64,000 nucleotides of DNA, taken from contig JADJEH010000001.1 of the NCBI GenBank assembly GCA_016702305.1, positions 310,001 to 374,000 of the forward strand, in the 5' to 3' direction. The notes under the pieces are model-generated. The model was not told where the DNA came from. It saw only the letters and a program-made list of their open reading frames with translations, and ran no database searches. Below, piece by piece: positions 24,672-32,234 of this stretch (positions within the stretch are counted from its first letter, which is position 1; each line of letters starts with the position of its first letter). The position numbers and the translations under genes were made by a program. This DNA comes from a bacterium (GTDB lineage Bacteria; Electryoneota; RPQS01).

Positions 24672-25656
24672 GCTGAAGAAGTGCATCTTTCTTCAGTAAT
24701 TCCAGCGTCTTAATATACCGTTCCGGCGGCTCCACGGCAAAACTGAGCGCCTCGTTCGTCACAGGATGGACAAACCCGAGCGTTCGCGCATGCAGCATGA
24801 AATGCTCGACGTCTTCCAATACTGTGCTGTAAAACTTCGCCCGCGTACCGCCGAAATTGCCCAGCCGCTTCGTGCGACCGCCGTACGCCGTATCGCCAAA
24901 GACCGGATGACCAATGTGCTCAACATGCACGCGAATCTGATGCGTGCGCCCGGTTCCCAGCTTCAACTTCAGGTAGGCCGTATCAACGTAGTTCTCGAGC
25001 ACCTGATACGTCGTAATCGCTTCCTTGCCTGTCCGCTTCGAGACTGCGTAGCGCTTGCGATCACCGGGATGACGGTCAAGCAGCGTTTCGATCGTGCCCT
25101 CATCATGCCGGAATCGTCCCCACACCAGCGCGCGATACTCACGCTCGACCGACCGCTTGGCAAATTGATCGGTCAACTTGCGGTGGACCTTGTCATCCTT
25201 GGCCACGACCAGCAAACCCGATGTTCCCTTGTCCAGCCGGTGCACGATCCCGGGCCGCATGTTATCTTCACCGGTCTCGCGACCGAGATGATGCAACAGC
25301 GCGTTCACCAGCGTCCCGCTGAGATTCCCGTGCGCCGGATGCGTTACCATCCCCGCGGGCTTATTCACAACAAGCAGAAAGTCATCCTCATAATGCAGGT
25401 CGAGCGGAATCGCCTCCGCCACAATATCCACCGGATCTTGCGGACGAAAATGAACCTCAACCTCGTCGCCACCGGACACACGCCATGATTTGCGCACAGA
25501 TTGCCCGTTGACAAACACCAGCCCGGCCTCGATCAGGCCGTGCACTCTATTGCGGGAGATCGCTGGAAGGGCTTGGGTGAGAAAGCGGTCCAGCCGCAGC
25601 GGTTTCTGTGCCGCTGCTGCTTGAAGTCGAAAGGGAGGAGGAGTCGAGTCGTTCAC
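24661..25656 (-). CDS. Large-subunit rRNA pseudouridine synthase, RluD-like
   Basis: 331 residues. An N-terminal S4 RNA-binding domain (about 18-75: LRLDRFLTQALPAISRNRVH) is followed by the pseudouridine synthase domain with the catalytic motif GIVHRLDKGTSGLLVVAK (D142) and GRTHQIRVH, GDTAYGG. RluA/RluD-family enzymes isomerise uridines in 23S rRNA; RluD itself acts on helix 69, but the exact site is not certain here. The GTG start is inside the lspA gene, an unusually long 110-nt overlap in another frame. A later start would cut into the S4 domain, so the overlap seems real. Confidence 0.92.
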   Translation of the reverse strand: MNDSTPPPFRLQAAAAQKPLRLDRFLTQALPAISRNRVHGLIEAGLVFVNGQSVRKSWRVSGGDEVEVHFRPQDPVDIVAEAIPLDLHYEDDFLLVVNKPAGMVTHPAHGNLSGTLVNALLHHLGRETGEDNMRPGIVHRLDKGTSGLLVVAKDDKVHRKLTDQFAKRSVEREYRALVWGRFRHDEGTIETLLDRHPGDRKRYAVSKRTGKEAITTYQVLENYVDTAYLKLKLGTGRTHQIRVHVEHIGHPVFGDTAYGGRTKRLGNFGGTRAKFYSTVLEDVEHFMLHARTLGFVHPVTNEALSFAVEPPERYIKTLELLKKDALLQLDK

Positions 25657-26167
25657 CTGAAGTGGTAGAGAGAGGGGCGTGCTGCTTCATGAACAATGTC
25701 TGCCATAACAACAGCACGATGCCGACCGTCACGCACGAGTCCGCGATATTGAACACGGGCCAGCGCTGCATGATGAAATCGGGAAAATCCGCGTCGAAAA
25801 AATCCGTCACCGACCGGAACAACACCCGGTCAATAGAATTGCCCACCGCGCCGCACCAGAATAGAAAGACCGGCCACATGAGCCGATCGCGGTCGCGAAC
25901 CAATTTGTATAAGTAGATTGCCAACCCAACCGCCGCGGTTGCGCCAAATAGCATCAACACCAACGGCGGAAACGGCTCCAGTCCGAAGGCCACACCGGGA
26001 TTCTGCACATACGTTAACCGTAGCAGCTCGCCGAGTACAGGAATAGATTCCCCCAGCACAAAACTCGCGCGCACCCAGGCCTTGGTCCACTGATCCAGCC
26101 CGACCAACATCGCAAAACCCAGCATCCACGGCCAATACGCCGGCCGCATGGCACCGCTCATCGTCAT
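25547..26167 (-). CDS. lspA: Lipoprotein signal peptidase (signal peptidase II)
   Basis: 206 residues, longer than the usual 150-170. Four membrane helices and the two catalytic aspartates are visible: GAVGNSIDRV (D113) and FNIADS (D143). NPGVAFGL is the other conserved block. It removes signal peptides from prolipoproteins such as the lytic transglycosylase at 32235. The last 46 residues (about 161-206) are a Ser/Thr/Pro-rich tail outside the normal family boundary, and it is this part that overlaps the next gene. The ATG overlaps the dksA-like stop by 4 nt. Confidence 0.95.
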   Translation of the reverse strand: MTMSGAMRPAYWPWMLGFAMLVGLDQWTKAWVRASFVLGESIPVLGELLRLTYVQNPGVAFGLEPFPPLVLMLFGATAAVGLAIYLYKLVRDRDRLMWPVFLFWCGAVGNSIDRVLFRSVTDFFDADFPDFIMQRWPVFNIADSCVTVGIVLLLWQTLFMKQHAPLSTTSGERLDSSSLSTSSSSGTETAAAGPLSHPSPSSDLPQ

Positions 26168-26634
26168 TCGATGTTGTTTTTGGCCTCTTCCAACCGACGT
26201 TTGGCCTCAATGCTCAGCTTCGCATGCGGAATCGCTTCCAGCCGACGAAATTCAATCGGCGCGCCCGTGTCCATACAATACCCATACGTGCCGTTGTCTA
26301 TCCGCTCAACCGCCTGTTCCAACAGCGTCAGCATCTTGCCCTCACGGCTGGCAAACAGAAAGGCCTTCTCGCGTTCCTGCGCATCCGTCCCCTGATCCGC
26401 CATGTGATAGCTGTAGGTCGAAGAGTCCCCCGAATACGTGTCTGACGTCTGTTCCATGGAACTCTCGCGCAGGTAGCCCAGCTCGCGCAAGATTTCCTTG
26501 CGCCGCTCCACGATCAGGTGGCGGAAATACTCCTTCCACTCCGGTGCGTAAAGCGTCGGCTTCGGACCGTCCGGCCACGGATGCGTTGGCTTCTCGGTCG
26601 CTTCGGTTCTCTTCTTGTTGTTCTCGTTCGCCAT
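26164..26634 (-). CDS. TraR/DksA-family protein with degenerate zinc finger
   Basis: 156 residues. A coiled-coil region (about 35-110) is followed by the C-terminal zinc-finger region NGTYGYCMDTGAPIEFRRLE. Of the four zinc cysteines only C120 remains; the others are Thr, Ser and Ala (LSIEAK instead of LCIECK). This pattern is common in Bacteroidota-type members. DksA relatives bind the RNA polymerase secondary channel; whether this one acts with ppGpp is unknown. It sits between ileS and lspA, the common ileS-dksA-lspA-rluD order, and overlaps lspA by 4 nt. Confidence 0.88.
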   Translation of the reverse strand: MANENNKKRTEATEKPTHPWPDGPKPTLYAPEWKEYFRHLIVERRKEILRELGYLRESSMEQTSDTYSGDSSTYSYHMADQGTDAQEREKAFLFASREGKMLTLLEQAVERIDNGTYGYCMDTGAPIEFRRLEAIPHAKLSIEAKRRLEEAKNNIE

Positions 26635-26650
26635 GGTGTTGTCCTGCTTC

Positions 26651-29600
26651 TCAGACCTGTGTCATTTCCGTCGCCGTTTCCGAGCGCTGCGCCACCGTCA
26701 AGCCAAATGCGTGGTCGCCCGCCTTCTGATCGCCCCCGCCGTGCGCTATCAACAACTCCGTGCACAGCGTCTCGCGGCAAATATACTCCTCGAATTGCTT
26801 AACCGCCGCCGCCAGTTCCCCAGCATCAGTGGAAAGCTCGATCGCGATTCGATCCGTGATTTCAAATCCCGCGTCCTTGCGCGCGCTCTGCACTGCATGC
26901 ACCACCTCGCGCGCCAATCCTTCCGCCACCAAATCCGGCGTCATATGCGTATCCAGCGCGATCGTCATGTGGCCGTCGGATTGCACTGCGAATCCCGCAA
27001 GCTCCTCGCGCCGCACCAGCACGTCCTCCGCCGCAAGCTCCATGTCCAGCACGCGCACGCTGCCGCTTTGTTCCATCTGCGCCAATTGCGCCGGGCTGAG
27101 CAATTCAATCGCCGCCGCAAACTCCTTCATGCGCCCGCCGACCTTCTTGCCCAATAGCTTGAAATTCGCCTTGGCGGACAAGCTCACCAAGCCGTCGTCG
27201 CTCCCGTGAATCTCAATCTGCTTGACATTGATCTCATCGGCCACCAGACCCAAATACGGCTCAAGTTCCGCCGCCGCACCCGCTTCCGGAACGACCCACG
27301 TCATCCGCGCCAGCGGCTGCCGAACTTTCAACTTGCGCTCTTCGCGCAGCGCCCGTGCCAGCGACACCGCCTCCTGCACCCGCGCCATCTGCCGCTCGAG
27401 ATTCCGATCCCGCTGGGCAGAATCCGCCGCCGGGTATTGCGCCAAATGCACGCTTTCCGCCGCACTAGCGTCTAAGCCGCGTACCAGGTTCTGATAAATG
27501 TGCTCGCATAGGAACGGCAAGAACGGGGCCAACAACCTTACCAATCCCTCCAGCACGTCATAGAGTGTCGCATAGGCCGCATGCTTGTCCGCGTCGCTTT
27601 CCGATTTCCAGAATCTGCGGCGAGAGCGACGAATGTACCAGTTGGTCAATTCGTCGAGGAAACTCAGAATCGCCTGTGCCGCACGACCCACATCATATTG
27701 ATCAAGATTGGTCGTGACCTCCTCAATCAGGCGGTTGTACTCCGATACGATCCAGCGGTCAAGCTCCGTCCGCTCGACCTTCGCCTTCGACGGCGTCCAG
27801 CCGTCAATCACGGCATACGTCGTGAAAAAGCTGTAGCTGTTCCACAGCGGCAGAATCACCGAACGCACTGCTTCGCGAATTTCTTCTTCGCCGAAGCGCT
27901 TGGCCAGCCACGGATTCGTCGCAAAGAAAATCCAGCGCACCGGATCGGCGCCGAATTTCTCAAACAGCACCATCGGATCCACGACATTCCCAAGCGACTT
28001 CGACATCTTTAAACCCTTCGAGTCGAGCACCAGTTCCGTGCAGATCACATTCTTGTAGCTCGACCAATTCCCCGGATTGCCCCAGAACTTCTTCGCGTCT
28101 GCGTCGTTGTCCCGCTCAGCCTCTTGCAGTTTGGCTTTGGCAACCAAACACGAGCAAGCCAATAGAGTGTAGAACCAGCCGCGGGTTTGATCCTGACCTT
28201 CGCTAATGAAGTCGGCCGGATACTGCGACATGAACAGCTTGTCCGAACCCTCCGCCGCCGGATAGCCGAATTGCCCCCACGGCATCAACCCGGCGTTAAA
28301 CCAACTGTCAAGCACGAAATTCTCTCGCCGCAGCTCGCGTCCGTCCGCCGTCCGCAAGATAATCTTGTCTATTGCCGGTTTATGAGGGTCACTGGAAAGT
28401 GACCAACCTTGCGCTGACGCTAACTTCTCCAGTTCCGCGAGGCTTTCAACACAAACCGACTCGCTGCCATCTTCCGTCTGCCAAACCGGCAGCGGAGAAC
28501 CCCAGTAACGTTCGCGCGTAACATTCCAATCCTGCACATTCTCGAGCCAATTGCCGAACCGGCCGTCGCGCACGTGATCAGGTTTCCAGCCAATGTGCTG
28601 ATTGGCTTCAAGCATCATCTCTTTGAGCGCCGTCGTGCGAATGAACCAGGCCGGGCGCGGGAAGTACATCAGCGGCGTCTTCGTCCGATAGTCGAACGGA
28701 TAGGTGTGGGTGTACTTCTCTTTGCCTAACAGCAGCCCTTTGGCCTGCAGGTACTTGAGAATGTCCACATCGAGCCCCTCTTCACGGAACTCGCGCCCCG
28801 CAAACGGCTTCGCATGCTCACCCACCAGACCATTCGCATCCACCGTCAAGACCACCGGAATTTCCATCTTGCGCAAGATCCGGAAGTCGTCTTCACCGTA
28901 ATTCGCCAGATGCACCAAGCCCGTGCCGTCTTCCGTCGTGACATAGTCATCGCATACGACCGAGCACGCGCGCGTCCCTGGCTGCTTGAGCCAATCAAAG
29001 AGCGGCTCATAGCGCAGTCCTGCGAGCTCCTTGCCGAGCTTCGTGCCCACGACACGGTATTCGCCGAGCATCGGCTTCAAGGCTTCGAGCCGCGCCGTCG
29101 CGATAATCAGCTTTTTGCCCGTTTCGGCCCGTTCGACAATAGAATACTCAATCTCGGGGCCGCAGGCGACCGCCAGATTCGAAAGCAGCGTCCACGGTGT
29201 GGTCGTCCATGCTGTCAAATAGAGATTCGCTTCGCCAATGACCTTGAACTTCACATAGAGCGTGAGGTCGGTAACATCCTGATAGCCTTGCGCGACCTCG
29301 AAATTCGACAGCGTCGTTCCCGTGCGCGGACTGTAGGCCATCACGCGGTAATCCTTATAGAGGTAGCGCGGCGATTGCCCCAAGCGCAACGCCTTTTCTC
29401 GCGCCTCGCCTTCAAGCTCCAAATTCCAGGCCTGCTTCAGCGTCCACCAATCCGACTGAATATAGTACGGTTCATAGGTCGCATAGGCATTTTCCAAATC
29501 GAGAAACCGCCCGATCCGCCGAATCGCCACTTCCCATTCCTGCTTGAACCGAAACACCGTTTTGCGGCAATAATCCACATACTCGGCTTCACCATACTTA

Positions 29601-29926
29601 GCGACGTCGAGTTTCGAGGTGAAACCCAGTTCCTTGTCCGCCGTCAACTCAATCGGCAGCCCGTGCGTATCCCAACCCGCCTTGCGCAGCACGCGGAAGC
29701 CCTGCATCGTCTTATAGCGCGGCCACAAATCCTTCAACGCGCTCTGCATCATATGCCCGATATGCGGCAGCCCGTTCGTCCCCGGAGGACCGTCGAAAAA
29801 CACAAAATCCCGCCCGCCCGCGCGCTCCGAAATGGAACGCTCGAAAATCTTCCGCTCTTCCCAGAACTTCAGAATCTCGTGGTCAACAGCCGGCAAATGC
29901 AGTTTTTCGGATACGGGTTTTAACAT
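26651..29926 (-). CDS. ileS: Isoleucyl-tRNA synthetase, eukaryal-like type 2
   Basis: 1091 residues. Class I signatures are present: GLPHIGHMM (H55-H58) and KMSKSLGN; the editing domain (LTAWTTTPWTLLSNLAVA) and a long C-terminal region are intact. The length and blocks such as WEVAIRRIGRFLDLENAYAT and EVAQGYQDVTD resemble type 2 IleRS, the form shared with eukaryotes and often tolerant of mupirocin. In the region where relatives have PYCPRCGTALS, this one reads AYSPRTGTTLS, so the cysteines are lost. ATG 29926 is chosen because it begins the conserved N-terminus; there is no good ribosome-binding site, and the purine nucleoside phosphorylase gene ends 7 nt upstream. Confidence 0.96.
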   Translation of the reverse strand: MLKPVSEKLHLPAVDHEILKFWEERKIFERSISERAGGRDFVFFDGPPGTNGLPHIGHMMQSALKDLWPRYKTMQGFRVLRKAGWDTHGLPIELTADKELGFTSKLDVAKYGEAEYVDYCRKTVFRFKQEWEVAIRRIGRFLDLENAYATYEPYYIQSDWWTLKQAWNLELEGEAREKALRLGQSPRYLYKDYRVMAYSPRTGTTLSNFEVAQGYQDVTDLTLYVKFKVIGEANLYLTAWTTTPWTLLSNLAVACGPEIEYSIVERAETGKKLIIATARLEALKPMLGEYRVVGTKLGKELAGLRYEPLFDWLKQPGTRACSVVCDDYVTTEDGTGLVHLANYGEDDFRILRKMEIPVVLTVDANGLVGEHAKPFAGREFREEGLDVDILKYLQAKGLLLGKEKYTHTYPFDYRTKTPLMYFPRPAWFIRTTALKEMMLEANQHIGWKPDHVRDGRFGNWLENVQDWNVTRERYWGSPLPVWQTEDGSESVCVESLAELEKLASAQGWSLSSDPHKPAIDKIILRTADGRELRRENFVLDSWFNAGLMPWGQFGYPAAEGSDKLFMSQYPADFISEGQDQTRGWFYTLLACSCLVAKAKLQEAERDNDADAKKFWGNPGNWSSYKNVICTELVLDSKGLKMSKSLGNVVDPMVLFEKFGADPVRWIFFATNPWLAKRFGEEEIREAVRSVILPLWNSYSFFTTYAVIDGWTPSKAKVERTELDRWIVSEYNRLIEEVTTNLDQYDVGRAAQAILSFLDELTNWYIRRSRRRFWKSESDADKHAAYATLYDVLEGLVRLLAPFLPFLCEHIYQNLVRGLDASAAESVHLAQYPAADSAQRDRNLERQMARVQEAVSLARALREERKLKVRQPLARMTWVVPEAGAAAELEPYLGLVADEINVKQIEIHGSDDGLVSLSAKANFKLLGKKVGGRMKEFAAAIELLSPAQLAQMEQSGSVRVLDMELAAEDVLVRREELAGFAVQSDGHMTIALDTHMTPDLVAEGLAREVVHAVQSARKDAGFEITDRIAIELSTDAGELAAAVKQFEEYICRETLCTELLIAHGGGDQKAGDHAFGLTVAQRSETATEMTQV

Positions 29927-29933
29927 AGTAGAC

Positions 29934-30755
29934 TTACAATCTCTCAATCAACCCCGTCATAATCTTGGTCATCTTCGGTTCGGCTTCGGCGGCGTTTTTC
30001 AGGATGTGCTCGATTGAAGCAACCTTCAGACAGTCGGCAAAGCCTTCGTCCGTAATAATGGACATGCCGAAGACTTCCATGCCGCCGTGATTAGCCACTA
30101 TCACTTCCGGCACCGTGCTCATGCCTACCACATCCGCACCCATCGTGCGCAGCATCCGATACTCCGCGCGTGTTTCCAGATTCGGGCCGGCCACAGCAAC
30201 ATACGTCCCGCGCTGCACCTTAATGCCCATCTCCATGGCGGCCTGTTCCGCGATTCCAATCAGCCGCCGCGAATACGGTTCGCTCATGTCGGGAAAGCGC
30301 GGGCCGAGCTTGTCTTCATTTGGCCCGATCAGCGGATTATCGCCCAACATATTGATATGATCATCCATGATCATCAGATCGCCCGCACGATACAGCGGAT
30401 TGATACAGCCGCACGCGTTCGACACGAGCATCGCGCGACAGCCGAGCGCCTTCATCACGCGCACCGGATAGGTGATCTCCTGCATCGTATAGCCTTCATA
30501 ATAATGAAAGCGCCCCTGCATGGCCATCACCTGCTTGCCGCCCAGCATACCGAAATGCAAATTCCCGTGGTGCGTCTCGACCGTGGACTGCACGAAGTGC
30601 GGCACGTCACCGTACTCAATCGTCACATCTACCTTGATCTCCCGGGCCAGTCCGCCCAGACCCGTGCCCAGAATAATCCCGACTTCGGGCTTGGCCTTGA
30701 GCTTCGGCGTCAACGCGGCAAGCGTTTCATCCAGTTGCTTGAGAATCTGACTCAT
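29934..30755 (-). CDS. Purine nucleoside phosphorylase (trimeric PNP type)
   Basis: 273 residues, the length of trimeric PNP. It splits purine nucleosides with phosphate into base and ribose 1-phosphate. The phosphate-site GIILGTGLGG (26-35), MQGRFHYYEGY, VSNACGCINP, and the base-binding AGPNLETRAEYRML and GMSTVPEVIVANH identify it. Inosine/guanosine preference is expected for this type. Its ATG is inside the end of the divIVA-like gene (29-nt overlap). Confidence 0.95.
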   Translation of the reverse strand: MSQILKQLDETLAALTPKLKAKPEVGIILGTGLGGLAREIKVDVTIEYGDVPHFVQSTVETHHGNLHFGMLGGKQVMAMQGRFHYYEGYTMQEITYPVRVMKALGCRAMLVSNACGCINPLYRAGDLMIMDDHINMLGDNPLIGPNEDKLGPRFPDMSEPYSRRLIGIAEQAAMEMGIKVQRGTYVAVAGPNLETRAEYRMLRTMGADVVGMSTVPEVIVANHGGMEVFGMSIITDEGFADCLKVASIEHILKNAAEAEPKMTKIMTGLIERL

Positions 30756-31218
30756 GTCTATCGTTCGGGCTTTCGTTCTCGATCATTTTCAACATCTCGC
30801 CATGCGACTCGTGTAAATAGCGCAGCCGCTTGACGAAAGACTCCCGTTCAAGCACCAACTCGCGCAGTTGTTCGCGAGCCGTGCTCACCTGCCGCTGGCC
30901 GTCCAGCAAAATCTTCTCGGCCTCAACCCGGGCTTCGGCCAATATTGTCTCACGCTCCCGCTCGGCTTGGGCGCGGGCGTCGGTCATCCCCTGTTGCGTC
31001 GCCACGACGGTGTCGCGCAGCGTCTTTTCCAGTTCCCGAAACGCGGACAACTGCTTCTCCGCCGTGCGGACCGCCTCTTCGGCCTCGGCCAGCCGCACCT
31101 GCAGTTGCCCAAGCTCCGCTGCCACCGTCTCGAGGAACACCCGCACTTCCGTCACATTATAACCGCGCAGCGACCGTGTAAACTCGTGCCGCGAAATCTC
31201 GACCGGATTCAGACTCAC
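30727..31218 (-). CDS. DivIVA-domain coiled-coil protein
   Basis: 163 residues. The N-terminal membrane-binding motif region (PVEISRHEFTRSLRGYNVTE, then VRVFLETVA) is the DivIVA signature, and residues about 35-150 form a continuous coiled coil. DivIVA proteins sense membrane curvature and place division or growth machinery at poles and septa; in many non-Firmicutes their role is less clear. It sits directly after yggS (4-nt overlap), as in many division-cluster neighbourhoods. Confidence 0.88.
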   Translation of the reverse strand: MSLNPVEISRHEFTRSLRGYNVTEVRVFLETVAAELGQLQVRLAEAEEAVRTAEKQLSAFRELEKTLRDTVVATQQGMTDARAQAERERETILAEARVEAEKILLDGQRQVSTAREQLRELVLERESFVKRLRYLHESHGEMLKMIENESPNDRHESDSQATG

Positions 31219-31922
31219 GCTGTTCGTGCTCCCCAGAGGATTGTACCTAACCGAATCTCAGTCGCGCCTTCTTCTATCGCCCAATCAAAATCACCGCTCA
31301 TCCCCATCGAGAGCACCGGGAGGCGCGCGCCGCCAAAATCCCGCTCCAACCGGTCCCGCAAATCCCGCAGGTCAGCAAAACTCTGCCGAATCTCCCGTTC
31401 ACCGTCGGTTAGCGGGCCAATGGTCATAAGTCCAAAAAAATCAATATTTTCAAGTCTCAGCACCCGTTCCGCCAACCAAGAGGCGCGAAGAGGGTCAATT
31501 CCGGACTTTTGTGCCTCATGAGAGGTATTGACCTGAAGCAGCACCCGAACTCGCCGACCCGCCTGTCCCGCCGCCCGCGCCACCGTTTCCGCCAAGTCTT
31601 CGCTATCTACCGTGTCGAGGCAGTCAAACAGTTCGACCGCCTTTTTCACCTTGTTCGATTGCAAATGGCCAATAAGGTGCAGCCGCCGCGCATTCGCTAT
31701 GGAGACTAACTCGCCATTTCCATATTTTACAATTGCTTCCTGAACTTTATTTTCCCCCAAATCCCCAAGGTTCAGGGCACGCGCTTTGCTCAATACTCCC
31801 TGTGGGTGGCCCTTTGTGACCCCCACCACGGTAATCTCCTCGACCGACCGCCCCGACCGCGAACAGGCGGAGGCGATGCGCTCCAGAACTCGGGCGTAGG
31901 CTGCAACATGGTCAGAGGACAT
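31215..31922 (-). CDS. YggS/PLPBP-family PLP homeostasis protein
   Basis: 235 residues, a single alanine-racemase-like TIM barrel without the second racemase domain. The PLP lysine is in VVGVTKGHP (K37). GDLGENKVQEA, LHLIGHLQSNKV and MSMGMSGDFDWAIEEGATEIRLG (split here: MSMGMSGDF, AIEEGATEIRLG) are family blocks. Members buffer PLP and affect amino-acid balance; they have no proven enzyme reaction. ATG 31922 is used; a TTG two codons earlier is possible. It is the first gene of the minus-strand unit that reaches at least to lspA, with a promoter 32-60 nt upstream. Confidence 0.92.
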   Translation of the reverse strand: MSSDHVAAYARVLERIASACSRSGRSVEEITVVGVTKGHPQGVLSKARALNLGDLGENKVQEAIVKYGNGELVSIANARRLHLIGHLQSNKVKKAVELFDCLDTVDSEDLAETVARAAGQAGRRVRVLLQVNTSHEAQKSGIDPLRASWLAERVLRLENIDFFGLMTIGPLTDGEREIRQSFADLRDLRDRLERDFGGARLPVLSMGMSGDFDWAIEEGATEIRLGTILWGARTA

Positions 31923-31953
31923 TCCCAAAGGCTCGCGTTTTGGTCGAGCCTAA

Positions 31954-31982
31954 AATATAGGGGATTGAGTCCGAACCTGCAA
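31954..31982 (-). promoter_or_regulatory. Promoter of the yggS-divIVA-pnp-ileS-dksA-lspA unit
   Basis: On the minus strand TTGCAG (31982-31977), 17-bp spacer, TATATT (31959-31954). Start of transcription expected near 31947, giving a leader of about 25 nt. Confidence 0.6.
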
Positions 31983-32085
31983 GCAACTCTGCCCCAGTCG
32001 AGGAGCATCTCGGGCGACCTTCCCGAAATTCCCGATAGACGGTAACTTATCCACAAATCGGCGCGTTTTTTTGTGAGTCTTTGGG

Positions 32086-32114
32086 TTGATTTTCCACTTG
32101 AACTTCATTACATT
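32086..32114 (+). promoter_or_regulatory. Candidate promoter of the lytic transglycosylase gene
   Basis: TTGATT (32086-32091), 17-bp spacer, TACATT (32109-32114). Weaker than the TTGACA sites, but the spacing and the TAnnTT form agree. It would give a 5' leader of about 114 nt. Confidence 0.4.
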
Positions 32115-32234
32115 CAATAGCTCAAACTGGGTCAGTCCCGAATGGCGATCGGACACTGCCCAGCCTCACTCGACGGGTTCGGAAGAGCTGCGGCTTCCAC
32201 CCCAACTGCGACACCCTCTAACACGGATGAATGC

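Larger units (their letters stand above)
31923..32234. other. Divergent intergenic region (312 bp) with two opposed promoters
   Basis: No gene is supported here. It carries the minus-strand promoter at 31954-31982 and a plus-strand candidate at 32086-32114. The plus-strand leader (about 32121-32234) contains a three-codon ORF, ATG AAT GCA TGA at 32227-32238, whose stop overlaps the ATG of the lytic transglycosylase gene. An in-frame ATG at 32142 would extend that protein by 31 residues, but this would bury its lipoprotein signal. Confidence 0.5.

Noticed and set aside
31983..32075. Possible terminator near the GCGCGTTTTTTT stretch at about 32061-32072
   Set aside because: A T-run is present but I find no stem of more than 4-5 bp before it, and no gene ends there on the plus strand.
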